From: Pseudonocardia kunmingensis
Lineage (GTDB): Bacteria; Actinomycetota; Actinomycetes; Mycobacteriales; Pseudonocardiaceae
DNA length: 64,000 nucleotides
Assembly: GCF_006716445.1 (NCBI RefSeq)
Contig: NZ_VFPA01000001.1
Span: forward strand, 3,275,525 to 3,339,524
Reading direction: 5' to 3'
Shown here piece by piece: positions 1 to 10,500 of this stretch. Each line of letters opens with the position of its first letter. Position 1 is the first letter of the stretch. The position numbers and the translations under genes were made by a program. The notes below the pieces were generated by a model. The model saw only the letters and a program-made list of their open reading frames with translations. It made no database searches and was not told where the DNA came from.

Positions 1-581
1 ACGGGCGCTACGGCATCGGGGGGCGCCTGTCCGGGCTCGGCGCGCAGATCGTCTCGGTCGTGTCGGCCGGGGTCGGTCCCGCGCTGTGCCGGCTGCAGCA
101 GGAGGCGGGCGGCAACACCGTGCACCTGGCGGTCCGCGTCGGCGACCACGCCGTCTACCTGCACAAGGTCGACAGCGACAAGCCCTACGAGATGCGGTCC
201 CGCGTGGGCAACCAGCTGTGGCTGCACTGCACGGCGATCGGCAAGGCGGTCCTCGCGCACCTTCCCCGCGACGAGGTCGAAGCCGTCGTCGCCTCCGCCG
301 GGATGCCGCCCCGGACGCCGGCGACGATCACTGACCTCCCGGCGCTGCACGCCGAGCTGGCCGCGGTGCGCGAGCGCGGCTACGCGATCGACGACGAGGA
401 GAACGAGGCCACCGTGCGCTGCCTCGGCGCCGCGTTCCTCGACCCGAGCGGACGCCCGCGCGGTGGCGTGAGCATCTCGACCGTCACGTTCGCGGTCGAG
501 CGCGACGAGCTGCTCGGTTACGCCCCTGCGCTGCAGGCGGCAGTGGCCGGGATGGCCGACCTGATCCAGCCCACCTGGTGA
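1..581 (+). CDS. IclR-family transcriptional regulator, C-terminal part (5' end outside window)
   Basis: The frame is open from base 3 to the TGA at 579-581, so this is the tail of a gene that starts left of the window. What remains is the IclR effector-binding domain. The landmarks are the beta-strand segment AVYLHKVDS, the family signature LHCTAIGKAVLAHLP, and the ligand-pocket stretch RGYAIDDEENEATVRC. The N-terminal winged helix-turn-helix is not in view. IclR proteins usually repress or activate the adjacent catabolic operon in response to a small acid or sugar-acid ligand. Only 30 bases separate this stop from the next gene, so regulator and operon may be co-transcribed. The ATG-like starts seen inside the window are internal and should not be used. 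The ligand is unknown. Confidence 0.9.
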   Translation, partial: GRYGIGGRLSGLGAQIVSVVSAGVGPALCRLQQEAGGNTVHLAVRVGDHAVYLHKVDSDKPYEMRSRVGNQLWLHCTAIGKAVLAHLPRDEVEAVVASAGMPPRTPATITDLPALHAELAAVRERGYAIDDEENEATVRCLGAAFLDPSGRPRGGVSISTVTFAVERDELLGYAPALQAAVAGMADLIQPTW

Positions 582-611
582 TCGACCCGAGAGAGAGAAG
601 GCGAAGCGGAC

Positions 612-1436
612 GTGCGCATCCATCCCGGCAAGGACGACCTCGAGGAGCTCACGGCGGCGTGGACCGGTGAGCGGTTCGGGTCGGGTCGGCCCCGTGTGCC
701 CGACGACGTGCTGGCGAGCTTGCGGCTGGCCACCACGGAGGAGGCGTGGGGGCACCTGTTCCAGGCCGGCTACGTGCGCCAGTTCGCGGGTGGCTGGCGT
801 GAGACCCACCCGGGCACGGTGATCGTGGGGCGGGCGGTGACGGCGCAGTTCCTGCCGCATCGTCCCGACTTCGACGGCGTGGTGGTCGCGGCCGGGGCCC
901 GGGAGGGGCACCTGGAGGGTGACCGGCAGAACTCGTGGGTGATCGAGACGCTGGAGGACGGCGACGTGATGGTCGTCGACATCTTCGGCAAGATCGTCGA
1001 GGGGACGGTGGTCGGGGACAACCTGGGCACCGCGGTGGCCTCCCGCACCGGGGTGGGCGCGGTGATCGACGGTGGTATCCGGGACCTGCAGGGCCTGTCG
1101 CAGCTGCCCGGCGGGGTGAACATCTTCCACCGCGACGTGGACCCGACCCCGATCCGTGGGGTGACGCTGGCCGGGATCAACATCCCGGTCCGGATCGGCG
1201 GTGCCACGGTGCTGCCGGGCGACGTGATCCTCGGCACCCCGACGGGGGTGGCGGTGATCCCGGCGCACCTGGCGGCCGCGGTGGCCGCCTCGAGCGAGGA
1301 CACCCGGGTGCGGGATGTGTTCGGCAAGCAGCGGTTGTCCGAGCGGCGTTATACCAGCGCGCAGATCGACGTCCCGACGTGGGCGGATGACATCGAGTCC
1401 GATTTCCAGCAGTGGCGCGAGGAGCAGAACGCGTGA
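612..1436 (+). CDS. RraA-fold family protein (4-hydroxy-4-methyl-2-oxoglutarate aldolase-like)
   Basis: This 274-residue protein starts at GTG 612 behind a purine-rich GAGAGAGAAG site. Residues about 60-230 have the RraA/HMG-aldolase fold. The key segment is GTVVGDNLGTAVA followed by VGAVIDGGIRDLQGL, whose Gly-Asp-Asn and Arg-Asp residues bind Mg2+ and the pyruvyl substrate in class II pyruvate aldolases of this fold. About 50 extra residues precede the core and about 40 follow it, so it is longer than true RraA (about 160 residues). That argues against an RNase E regulator and for a metabolic enzyme. It overlaps the next gene by 4 bases (GTGA), which implies translational coupling. A retro-aldol or decarboxylation step on a 2-keto sugar acid, acting after the dehydratase encoded next, would fit but is inference. 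Confidence 0.8.
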   Translation: MRIHPGKDDLEELTAAWTGERFGSGRPRVPDDVLASLRLATTEEAWGHLFQAGYVRQFAGGWRETHPGTVIVGRAVTAQFLPHRPDFDGVVVAAGAREGHLEGDRQNSWVIETLEDGDVMVVDIFGKIVEGTVVGDNLGTAVASRTGVGAVIDGGIRDLQGLSQLPGGVNIFHRDVDPTPIRGVTLAGINIPVRIGGATVLPGDVILGTPTGVAVIPAHLAAAVAASSEDTRVRDVFGKQRLSERRYTSAQIDVPTWADDIESDFQQWREEQNA

Positions 1437-2719
1437 GCACCAGCACGAGCACGAGCACGATTTCCGAGGAGTACGTCAGCACGGCGTCGCGGCCGAGCGC
1501 GCTGCGGATCACCGACGTGCGGGTGGCGAACCTGCACGGGGTGCCGTTCCGTTCCTCGATCGTCCGGATCGACACCAACCAGGGCCTCGTCGGCTACGGG
1601 GAGGTGCGCGACCAGGCCAGCGCCACCTACGCGCTGGTGCTGAAGAGCCGGTTGGTCGGGGAGAACCCGTGCAACCTGGACAAGGTCTTCCGCAAGATCA
1701 AGCAGTTCGGGCACCACGGCCGCCAGGGCGGCGGCGTGTCGGGCATCGAGATGGCGCTGATGGACCTGGCGGGCAAGGCCTACGGGGTGCCCGCCTACGC
1801 GCTGGTGGGCGGCCGGTTCCGGGACACCGTCCGGTGCTACGCAGACACGCCCTCGCTCGCCGACCCGCACGCGATGGGGGAGAAGCTGCTGGAGCGCAAG
1901 CGCCGCGGCTTCACCATGCTCAAGATGGACGTGGGCATCTCGCTGCTGTGGGACGTGCCGGGCGCGCTCATCGCGCCGACCGGCGCCCGCGAGGACGTCA
2001 CCACGATGCACCCGTTCACCGGCATCCAGGTCACGCCCAAGGGCGTGGAGCACCTGGCGAGCTACGTCGACACGATCCGCTCGATCGTCGGCTACGACGT
2101 CGCCCTTGCGGCCGACCACTTCGGGCACATCGCGCTGGACTCGTGCATCCGGATCGGGCGGGCGCTGGAGCCGTTCACGCTGGCGTGGATCGAGGACCTG
2201 ATCCCGTGGCAGTTCACCGACCAGTGGCGGCAGCTGACCGAGGCGGTGGCGGTGCCGACGTGCACGGGGGAGGACATCTACCTGGCGGAGAATTTCAAGC
2301 CGCTGCTGGATGCGGGTGCGATCCGGGTGGTGCACCCGGACCCGGCGACATCGGGTGGGATCGCGGAGACCAAGCGGCTGGGTGACTACGCCCAGGAGCG
2401 GGGGGTCGCGATGGCGCTGCACCTGGCGGCGTCGCCGGTCGCGACGATGGCGTGCGTGCACCTCGCTGCCGCGACGGAGAACTTCCTCGCCCTGGAGCAC
2501 CACGCCGCCGACGTCCCGTTCTGGAGCGAGCTGGTGACCGACCTGCCCCGCCCGCTGATCCAGAACGGCCAGATCGAGGTGCCGGAGACCCCGGGCCTCG
2601 GGTTCGGCGACATCAACGAGGACCTGTTCCGCGCCCAGCTCGACCCGCGCGACCCGGTGTTCTTCGCCGAGACGACGCACTGGGACGCCGAGACCAGCCA
2701 CGACCGGCTCTGGAGCTGA
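1433..2719 (+). CDS. Enolase-superfamily dehydratase/racemase (mandelate racemase/muconate lactonizing group)
   Basis: I place the start at GTG 1433 because it overlaps the previous stop as GTGA and follows a GAGGAGCAG site. An earlier in-frame GTG (1412) lies inside the upstream gene. The 428-residue product has the N-terminal capping domain (about 15-130) and a TIM barrel. The three metal ligands are visible with canonical 26-residue spacing: Asp228 (AADHFGH), Glu254 (WIEDL) and Glu280 (TGEDI). His330 (MALHLAASP) sits where the barrel's seventh-strand base is expected. The second-strand motif is KMD (Lys164) rather than KxK, so it is not a classic MLE or dipeptide epimerase. The family abstracts the proton alpha to a carboxylate. 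With its neighbours a sugar-acid dehydratase is likely; the substrate is not determinable from sequence. Confidence 0.88.
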   Translation: MSTSTSTSTISEEYVSTASRPSALRITDVRVANLHGVPFRSSIVRIDTNQGLVGYGEVRDQASATYALVLKSRLVGENPCNLDKVFRKIKQFGHHGRQGGGVSGIEMALMDLAGKAYGVPAYALVGGRFRDTVRCYADTPSLADPHAMGEKLLERKRRGFTMLKMDVGISLLWDVPGALIAPTGAREDVTTMHPFTGIQVTPKGVEHLASYVDTIRSIVGYDVALAADHFGHIALDSCIRIGRALEPFTLAWIEDLIPWQFTDQWRQLTEAVAVPTCTGEDIYLAENFKPLLDAGAIRVVHPDPATSGGIAETKRLGDYAQERGVAMALHLAASPVATMACVHLAAATENFLALEHHAADVPFWSELVTDLPRPLIQNGQIEVPETPGLGFGDINEDLFRAQLDPRDPVFFAETTHWDAETSHDRLWS

Positions 2720-2722
2720 TCA

Positions 2723-3592
2723 ATGCGCATCGCGGTCACGGGCGCGGCGGGTCTGCTCGGCAGGCACGTCGTCGCCCGTGCCGTCCGCGCCGGCCACGAC
2801 GTCGTCGCCACCGACCTGCCGGGCGCCCCCGAGGCGTCCGGCAGGTCGGTGCGGTGGCGGGCGGCGGACCTCACCGACCTGGACGCCGTGCGATCCGTGC
2901 TCGCCGGCACGCAGGGGGTCGTCCACCTCGGCGGGCTCACCAACCCCCACCACCCGGAACCGGACGTCCACCGGATCAACGTGGGCGGCAGCCACCACGT
3001 GCTGGTGGCGGCGGAGGAGCACGGCCTGGCGGCGGTCTGCCTCGCGTCGAGCATCAACGCGATCGGCGGGGTCTACAGCGCGCACCCCCGCTACGACCAC
3101 TTCCCGATCGACGAGGAGGAGCACCCCTCCTACTGCGAGGACTCCTACAGCCTGTCGAAATGGCTGATCGAGCAGCAGTCCGCGGCGTTCGCCCGCCGCC
3201 GCCCGGACGCGGCGTTCTCCGCACTGCGGCTGCACGGCCTGCGCGCGGACGCCGCGTCCGCGCGCAGCGATGACGACGAGCGGGCGCGCAAGGACCTGTG
3301 GGGCTGGGTGAGCCTGGACGCCGCGGCGTCCGCCTGCCTGCTGGCCCTGCGCCGCCCGACCCCCGGCCACGCCGTGTACCACGTGGTGTCCGACCGCACG
3401 ATCACCCGCACCCCCAGCTCCGAGCTGGCCGCTCGCTTCTACCCCGACGTGCCGCTGCGCGCGCCGTTGGAGGGCAACGCGGGCTTCTACTCGACCGCGC
3501 GGATCACCGCCGACCTCGGGTGGGACCCCGCCGTCGACCACCCGGAGATCGGTGACGCAGAACGGGCCCGGCAACCGGCGTCGTCCGCGTGA
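2723..3592 (+). CDS. NAD-dependent epimerase/dehydratase family protein (extended SDR, uronate-dehydrogenase-like)
   Basis: This 289-residue protein starts at ATG 2723, three bases after the dehydratase stop, so it belongs to the same operon. The N-terminus is a Rossmann fold with the nucleotide loop TGAAGLLGRH, and Asp36 (ATDLPG) at the end of beta-2 suggests NAD preference. The catalytic pair is in YSLSK, preceded by the serine of LASSINAIGG, which is the extended-SDR arrangement. The overall pattern (HLGGLTNPHH, SSINAIGG, ALRLHGL) resembles uronate dehydrogenases and related sugar-nucleotide-independent SDRs. It may oxidise a uronic acid or aldose to a lactone upstream of the dehydratase. 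The family is clear; the substrate is inferred only from context. Confidence 0.85.
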   Translation: MRIAVTGAAGLLGRHVVARAVRAGHDVVATDLPGAPEASGRSVRWRAADLTDLDAVRSVLAGTQGVVHLGGLTNPHHPEPDVHRINVGGSHHVLVAAEEHGLAAVCLASSINAIGGVYSAHPRYDHFPIDEEEHPSYCEDSYSLSKWLIEQQSAAFARRRPDAAFSALRLHGLRADAASARSDDDERARKDLWGWVSLDAAASACLLALRRPTPGHAVYHVVSDRTITRTPSSELAARFYPDVPLRAPLEGNAGFYSTARITADLGWDPAVDHPEIGDAERARQPASSA

Positions 3593-3605
3593 CGCATCCC
3601 CACCG

Positions 3606-3832
3606 GACGAAAGGCACTCTCGTCGGTACTTAGTGTCCCCCACCGGAGGTCCGCCGAATAATTCGGCGGCCCAGCTCCACGCTGCGCGCACCGGTCGACG
3701 AGCCGAGTACGCCCGGTACGAGGCCCGCCGCCCGGCACACGCAGCGAGAACCTGGATCCACCGACTTACCCAGCGAACTTCCGGCGGGGGCACTAGCCGA
3801 CGAAAGTGCCGCTCGTCATGCGAATCCCGCTT
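3606..3832. repeat. Palindromic repeat, copy 1, split by an insert
   Basis: The left arm (3606-3626) and right arm (3797-3817) are the two halves of a 21-base inverted repeat of the type GACGAACGGCACTTTCGTCGG. An intact copy lies at 36963-37011. Here the arms are separated by about 170 bases because a 159-base element sits in the loop. The 15 bases after the right arm (ATGCGAATCCCGCTT) are also identical between the two copies, so the repeat unit extends past the palindrome. The position just after a stop codon suggests it once acted as a transcription-terminating hairpin. Confidence 0.8.
3634..3792. mobile_element. MITE-like element inserted in the loop of the palindromic repeat
   Basis: The ends are imperfect terminal inverted repeats: TGTCCCCCACCGGAGGT at 3634-3650 against the complement of 3777-3792. 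The insert is flanked by TTAG (3630-3633) and CTAG (3793-3796), while the empty copy of the same repeat at 36987-36990 has a single CTAG. This is what a 4-base target duplication would leave. No reading frame inside encodes a transposase, so any movement would need one in trans. A perfect 9-base hairpin (3651-3669, CCGCCGAAT and its complement) lies just inside the left end. CTAG targets are known for some IS481-family elements; assignment to that family is only a guess. Confidence 0.6.
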
Positions 3833-4309
3833 CTGCTCGCGATGATCGCCGTTTCGGTGCGCTCGGCGTTACCGGGACAGCAGTAGGAGCACCGAGCCGG
3901 CGATCACGGGCCCGCTGCGTCGGCCGCGCAACCCGTCGCCGCTCGCGCACCTCTTCTCCGCCGGGACCGTTGCGTGGGGCGGGCGGTCGCCGGGCGGCGC
4001 GGCGCTTCACCCAGATGTCATCTGATGACTACGTGATCATCACCTGGGCGGCGCCCGCGCGACGCCTCGCGCCGCCACTCTTGCCGCTGTCCGTTCCGGG
4101 CCCTGCAAGTCGCTGACGTAGCGCGACGGGCGGGACCCCACCGGGCGTGGTGCGGCACCGGGCCGCCCGGCAGGTCGCTGGCCTCAGGCGCGACGTGACG
4201 GCGAGCCCCTGGTCGCATCCATGCGCGGCGCCGGTTCACGGCGTGCTCCGCGCGTCCCCTTCTGCTCTTCCCCCTCCCGCGTGCAGCGGCGATCTGTCTG
4301 GAGTCCGTC
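3833..4309. other. Non-coding stretch upstream of the giant gene
   Basis: I see no convincing gene in these 477 bases; short open frames here have arginine-rich compositions typical of shadow frames. The only local structure is an AT-richer patch with the inverted repeat TGATGA-8-TCATCA (4023-4042), a possible operator. The ribosome site GGAG at 4300-4303 serves the ATG at 4310. A promoter must lie in this gap, but I cannot pick one with confidence. Confidence 0.5.
4023..4042. promoter_or_regulatory. Candidate operator dyad upstream of the giant gene
   Basis: TGATGA (4023-4028) and TCATCA (4037-4042) form a perfect 6-base inverted repeat around an 8-base spacer containing ACGT. It lies in the most AT-rich patch of the intergenic region, about 270 bases before the giant gene's start. 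Function is inferred from symmetry and position only. Confidence 0.3.
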
Positions 4310-4520
4310 ATGGCGTCAGTGCGTACCGGTGAGGCCCTCGGCCTCGCCGTGCGTCCGGACGCCGTGCGGCTGCGCCTGTCGGCGGTCGACCGGCTGTGGC
4401 AGGTGGTCCGCTGGACGGTCACGCTCGCGGGCGCCGTCGTGGTGCTGTGGTTCGGGAGCGCCTTCATGATGGCGACGCCCGCTGCCGCGGCGGTCGCCGT
4501 TCCCGTCGCCCACGCGGGCG
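4310..4520 (+). other. Giant protein: signal peptide / N-terminal anchor (residues 1-70)
   Basis: A long basic N-region is followed by the hydrophobic core WTVTLAGAVVVLWFGSAFMM (about 36-55) and Ala-rich candidate cleavage sites around ATPAAAAVAV and VAHAGA (about 56-70). This is a Sec-type export signal with an extended N-region. It predicts that the cysteine-rich portion is outside the membrane. Whether it is cleaved or stays as an anchor is undecided. Confidence 0.75.
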
Positions 4521-7500
4521 CGAAGCAGAGCATGGTGAAGGCGAGCGGTGCCCGGCCCGCCGACGGGGGAGACGGGGATTCCGGTTCCGACGGCGGCGAC
4601 GGCGACTCCGAGGGCAAGAGCGAGAAGAAGTCGGAGAAGAAGTCCGACGACAAGAAGTCCGACGACGAGAAGTCCGACGACAAGAAGTCGGAGAAGAAGT
4701 CCGATGACGACAAGTCGGACGAGTCCGCGAAGTCGGGCAAGAAGTCGAAGAAGAAGGAGTCGGACGGCGAGGAGTCCGACAAGAAGTCGAGCAAGAAGTC
4801 GGAGAAGAAGGATTCCGGCCGCGGGAGTGGGAAGAAGTCGGGCTCCGAGAAGTCCGAGAAGTCCAGCGGCGAGGACTCCGGCAAGAAGTCCGAGAAGAAG
4901 TCGGGCAACCGCAAGGGCGACGACGAGTCGGGTGACGACGACCGGAACGGCGACGACCGGTCCTCCGGCGAGGAGTCGGGCAAGGGGGAGCCGGGCGACA
5001 AGCGGTCCGAGTCGACGGAGTCCGACGCCGAGAAGGCCGGCGAGGGGAAGTCGGACGGCGGGCGGTCGGGGGAGAGGCCGGAGCGGTCGGGCGAGGCGGA
5101 TCGGGACGAGGCCCAGGAGCGCGACCGCGCGGCCGGCACGCGCTCCGAGAAGGCCGAGAAGGACGAGGAGCCGGACGCCGATTCCGAGGAGGACCGCCGC
5201 GACCGGACCGGGCGCGCCTCCGGCTCCGAGCGATCCGACGACGCTGCGCGCAGCGCGGACCGCACTTCCGCGGACGACCGCGGCGACGCCGGCCGGGACC
5301 GGGCCGAGCGTGCCGACGACCGGGACCGCCGGCCGCGCGACTCCGACGCGGAGCGGGGTGCCCGGGCGACCGGTCACCGTGCCGGCGACGACCGCACCCC
5401 CGCCGACGGTGACCGCGACCGCGCCGACGGGAACGGCGACCGCGCCGACGGTGACCGCGCCGACCGCACCCACGACGGCCGGGCCGTCGCCGGCCGCGAC
5501 CGGGCCGCCACCGATCGTGCCGACGACCGGTTCACCGCCGAGCGGCGTGGCGACCGTGTCGACGGTGACCGGGCCGGTGCCGCCGACCGGGCGGACCGGC
5601 AGGACCGGGAGCGCGCGGCCCGCGGTTCGCGTGCCGAGGGCCGGGATGGCGACGAGCGCGCCAGCGACCGCCGCGACGGGCGTGCCGTCGCGGACACGGA
5701 CGGGGAGGTCCGTGAGGAGTCGCGTGACCGAGCCGATCGGCGTGACCCGGACGGGGCACGGTCGGACCGCGATGCCGGGGAGCGCGTCCGCGACGCGGTC
5801 CGGCAGTGGCGGCAGGGCGCGGACGTCGAGGAGCGGCTGCGCGAGGCGATCCAGGACGAGGTGCGCGACCGGACCGGCCGGGAGGCACGGGACGCCGACG
5901 ACCCGGACGGCGAGCGGCGGGAGGCGGCCGGCGAACGCGGCGACGACCGCTCGGCGGAGCTCCGCGAGGCGGTGCGGGAGACGGTCGGGACGGCCGCGGA
6001 CGAGGTGCGCGACGCCCTGCACGAGGCTGCCGGGCGCGACCGCGACGACCGCGAGGACCGCGGTGACGCCGTGCGGGAGCAGATCCGCGCGACCGTGGCC
6101 GAGCTCGACCGTGACGACCGCAGCGGCGATCGCGAGGACGATTCCGCCGAGGCCCGGCGGGAACGCCTCCGCGATGCGGTTGCGGAGGGACCGGGGGAGC
6201 GGGCACGCGACGGCGAGCACGACAACGCGGCCGAGCGGGTCCGTGCGGCTGTCGCCGGGCTGGACCGCGACCGCGTCGAGGGGGCCCTCGACCGCGCCGG
6301 GGACGCCCGTCGCTCCGGCGAGCGTGCCCGGGACAACGACCACGGCGATGCCGACGCTGCGAAGAAGGCGGCGCGCCGCCTCGCCGAGGCGGGCGTGGAC
6401 GTCGCGCGGGAGCTGACCGACCGGGACGGTGACCTCACCCGTGCCGTGGACGCGCTCGTGGACGAGGTGGTCGAGACGGCGGGTGCGTCCGAGGGGGACG
6501 TGCGCCGCGCCGTCGACACCGCCCGGGACGCGTTGTCGTCGGCCGCCGACGACGGGGACCGCCCCGTGCGCCGGGCCGCTCTGGAGCCGCAGCCGACCGC
6601 GGGCGCCGATGACGAGCGCAGCGGCTCCGATCGCACCGCGGCGCGTACCCTCGCCGCCCCGCGAGCCCCGCCGTCGGAGACCGTGCCGGCGGCCGCGCTG
6701 CGCGCGGACGAGCGCGAGGACGAGGACGACGAGGACCGCCGCGACGAGCGGGATGAGGACGGCCGGTGGGTCGACGGCGAGTGGGTCGACCACGACGACT
6801 CCGCCGAGCAGACCGAGAAGGTGCTCGAGGACCGGATCGAGTCGGACGCGAGCGAGAAGCGGCTCGCGCAGAAGAAGAAGGACGTGGCCGCGGGCAAGGC
6901 CACGAAGGCCGAGTACGACGCGCAGGCCGCCGAGCACGCGGAGCAGGAGCGACGGGCCGCCGAGGACCGCGCGCGGGTCTCGCCGGAGCGGGCCGAGCTG
7001 GTCGACGAGGTCGTCGACGGCCACCGGGAGCTCGAGAAGCGGGAGAAGGAGCTGGCGGCCGAGGAGAAGCGGGTCGCCGCGGGGAAGGCCGACGCGAAGG
7101 CGCACGAGCGCGACGTCGAGGAGTTCGAGGCGCAGCGCGACGAGGTGTACGAGGCCACCGACGAGCTGATGGACGCCACCGACCGCGACACCGAGGCCGT
7201 CTCCTCCGACGACCTCGACGGCGAGGGCGCCACCGCGGGCTGCGGGTCGAGCGGGGTGTTCGTCGAGTGCGGCTCGGCGTCCGAGGACGGCGAGGGCCAG
7301 CGCGACTCCGACCGCTGCCTCGCGATCTCCGGGGTCTCGTCCGGGTGCGGGACCTCGAGCAAGTCGGGTGACAGCGAGGCGTCCGCGTCCTGCACCCTGA
7401 CCGGCGCGGACCGCGGCTGCGGCAGCAGTGCGTCCAGCCGGGGCGAGGACGGCGAGGCCACCCGGGCGTCGGCCCGCTGCACGGGGGACGACTGCGAGCA

Positions 7501-10500
7501 GCGCAGCACCGCCACCCCGGACCGCGCCGACGCGGAGTGCCGGACCGGCACCGGGTCGTGCGAGAGCAGCGGCTCCGGCAGCGACCGCGACGAGCCCGCG
7601 GCCGCGGCGACCCTCGTGAGCGACGACCGGGACGAGCGCGAGGGCACGGGCCGCGGCACGGGCAGCGGGTCCGCCCGCTGCGAGGGCGCGGGCGGCTGCG
7701 CCACCACCAGCTCGGTGGAGCTGGGCGACGAGGCGGGCGACGTCGAGGCCGACGCCGAGGTGTCGTGCGGCGCCGGCTGCACCGGCTCGGCGCGCACCCG
7801 CATCGATGCCGGCCACGAGGCCACCACGCAGTCCGCGGCCGCCGCGGAGGGTGCCGCGCGGTCGGCGACGACGGGCGCTGCCGACTGCACCGTCTCCGGC
7901 GGCGGCTGCCGCGCGAGCAGCGACTCGCGGGCCGAGGGCGACGAGGGCACCGCGAGCGACAGCACGGCCGGCGTCTCGGTCGACTGCGACGACACCGCGT
8001 GCTCCGGCTCCGGCACCGCCACCACGCGCGGTGCGGCGAGCGGCGTGCGGGCCGGCGCGGAGCGGGCGAGCGACGGGACGGCCTCCTGCGAGGTCGCCGG
8101 CGGCGACTGCGAGGCCTCCAGCCGGACCGGCACCGAGACCGAGGTCGACGAGGACGAGCGCTGGACGCTCGACGTGGTCACCGGCCTGCCGGTCGCGTCG
8201 CAGGAGCGGGCCGACGGCGATGCCTCGGCCACCAGCTCGGTGGGCGCGAGCGTGGACTGCGACGACGCCGCCGGTTGCACCGGCACGGCGTCCGGCGCGA
8301 CCACCGGCACGGTGACGGGCACCGCGGCGACCGGCACCGCGGCGAAGGCCGCCGGCGCCCCGGTCCGCACGACCTCGACGACGACCACCTGCACCGCCAC
8401 CGGCGGCTCCTGCGACACGAGCGCGGCCTCCGAGGTCCGCGACCGGGCCGGGGACGCGGAGCAGCAGGGGTGGCTGTCGGACGCGACCGAGCCGGCCCGC
8501 GAGCTCCTGGCGGTCAGCACCGCGAGCGCCGACGTCGACTGCGCGGCGGCCGGGTGCTCCGGCTCCGGCTCGGCCACGACGACGGGCGCCGCGTCCGGCG
8601 ACGTGACCGGCGTGCGCGACAGCACGGCCACCTCGACCTGCACCGCTCGCGGGGACGGCGGCTCGTGCTCGGCCGCGGCCGACACCGCGGTCGCCGACCG
8701 CGAGCCCGCGCTCGACCCGGTGACCGGGGTGGCGGGCGTGTCCGGCCCGGTCAGCGTGTCCCACGCGTCCGCGACCGTGGGGTGCGACGGCGGCGTCGGG
8801 ACGTGCGGGGGCACGGCCACGTCGTCGACGAGCGCTCGCGACACCGGGGTGTCGCCGCACGCCCGGGGTACCAGCGCCACCGCCGAGTGCGCGGTGACGG
8901 GCGGCGAGTGCTCCGGGGGCAGCAGCTCCTCGGCGTCGTCGGCGTCCGACTTCGCCGTGATCGACCCGGCGACCGGCAAGCCCACCACCGGCCCGTCCTC
9001 GACCGCGACGTCGAGCGCCGACGTGGCCTGCGCCGCGGGTACGGCCTGCACCGGCTCGGCCCGCACGTCGACGTCCGCGTGGGACGGCGCGGTCAACGGC
9101 GGGACGCCGCGCACCTCCACGGGCGAGGCGACGTGCACCGGCACCGGCGGGTGCGCGGCGCAGTCGGTGTCGCACGCCTCCTCGGCTCCCGGTGCCGCAC
9201 TGGCCTTCGCCGGCGCGCCGCAGGACGGCGGGGACCAGCAGGTGAACGCGGCCCGGCTGCCCGCGGGCCCGTCCGCCGCGTCGGCCGCGGGCGCGGCCAC
9301 CACCTGCGCGGGCGAGGAGATCTGCGACGGGCGGGTGACGAGCGCCGCGACGGCGACCGACCCGGCCGTGTCGCCCGAGCCGCGCGGGTCGCGCAGCGAG
9401 GGGTCGTGCGCGGGCGTGTCCGGCGCGGTCTGCCAGGCGGTGACGAACTCCGGCGCCTCCTCCGGCCCGGACGCGAACGTCATCGTGCCGCTCGTGCAGG
9501 CGCGGTCCACGGCGAACGCGGACGTGACCTCGGAGGACGTCGGGACCGAGGCCCCGGCCGAGCGGCAGCAGGACCAGCCGGCGACGCTGCCGGCGCCGGC
9601 CGCGCCGGGCTCGAGCGCGAACTCCGGCGCCCCGACGGTGCCGGGCGCGTCCAGCTGGACGATGGCCGCGGCCACCCTGGACTGCGCGGGCTCCTCCGGC
9701 TGCACGGGCACCGCCCGGACCTCCGCGACCGGCACCGACGGACCCACCGCCGGGAACGGCGCGGGCGGGGCGCGCGGACCCCCGACGGCCACCGGCACCA
9801 CCAGCTCCAGCGGCAGCTGCACGAGCGAGCAGAGCGGCTGCCGGGTCCAGACCGACTCCTCCGCGGGGTCCGGCCAGGTCGTGGCCGACATCGTGGCGGA
9901 GGACCGCACGACCGCTGCCGAGCAGGCCCGCGCGCAGGCCGTCCAGGCCGATGCCGCCGCCCGCGACGCAGCACGGGTCGCCGCCCGCCCGGGCGCGACC
10001 GCAGCAGAGCAGGAGGCGGCCGCCGAGGCCGCGACCGCCGCGCAGCAGGCGCGGCAGGCCTACCGCGATGCCGCGACGCTGGCCGCGCAGCCGGTCACCG
10101 ACGCGCCGGCCACCCTGTCCCGGTCGGGTGCGAGCGCCCAGTGCGCCGGCCCCGGGTGCACCGCCGCCACCACGGGTGGCACGAGCGGCACCGCAGGCAC
10201 CACCCGCACCGCGGCCACCTGCACCGCCGCCGACAGCGGCTGCCTGGTCACCAGCGGCGCGATCGCCACGGCCGAGCGTGACTCCGGCGTCGTCGAGACC
10301 GAGGGCGCTCCGCCCGCCCCCGGCTCGTCCGGGCAGGCGCAGGCCGCCTCGCAGCTCCTGTGCCCGGAGGCGGGCTGCACCGGCAGCGTCACCGGGGACG
10401 CCTCCTCGATCGCCGGGCCGGCGGACCGGCGCAGCACCGGCACGGCCACCGGCTCGTCGCGCTGCGACGGCACCACCGCGTGCCTGGCGCAGATCAGCGT

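Noticed and set aside
4147..4332. A 61-codon plus-strand ORF before the giant gene
   Set aside because: No ribosome site, Arg/Pro/Ser-rich composition, and it overlaps the giant gene's start in another phase.
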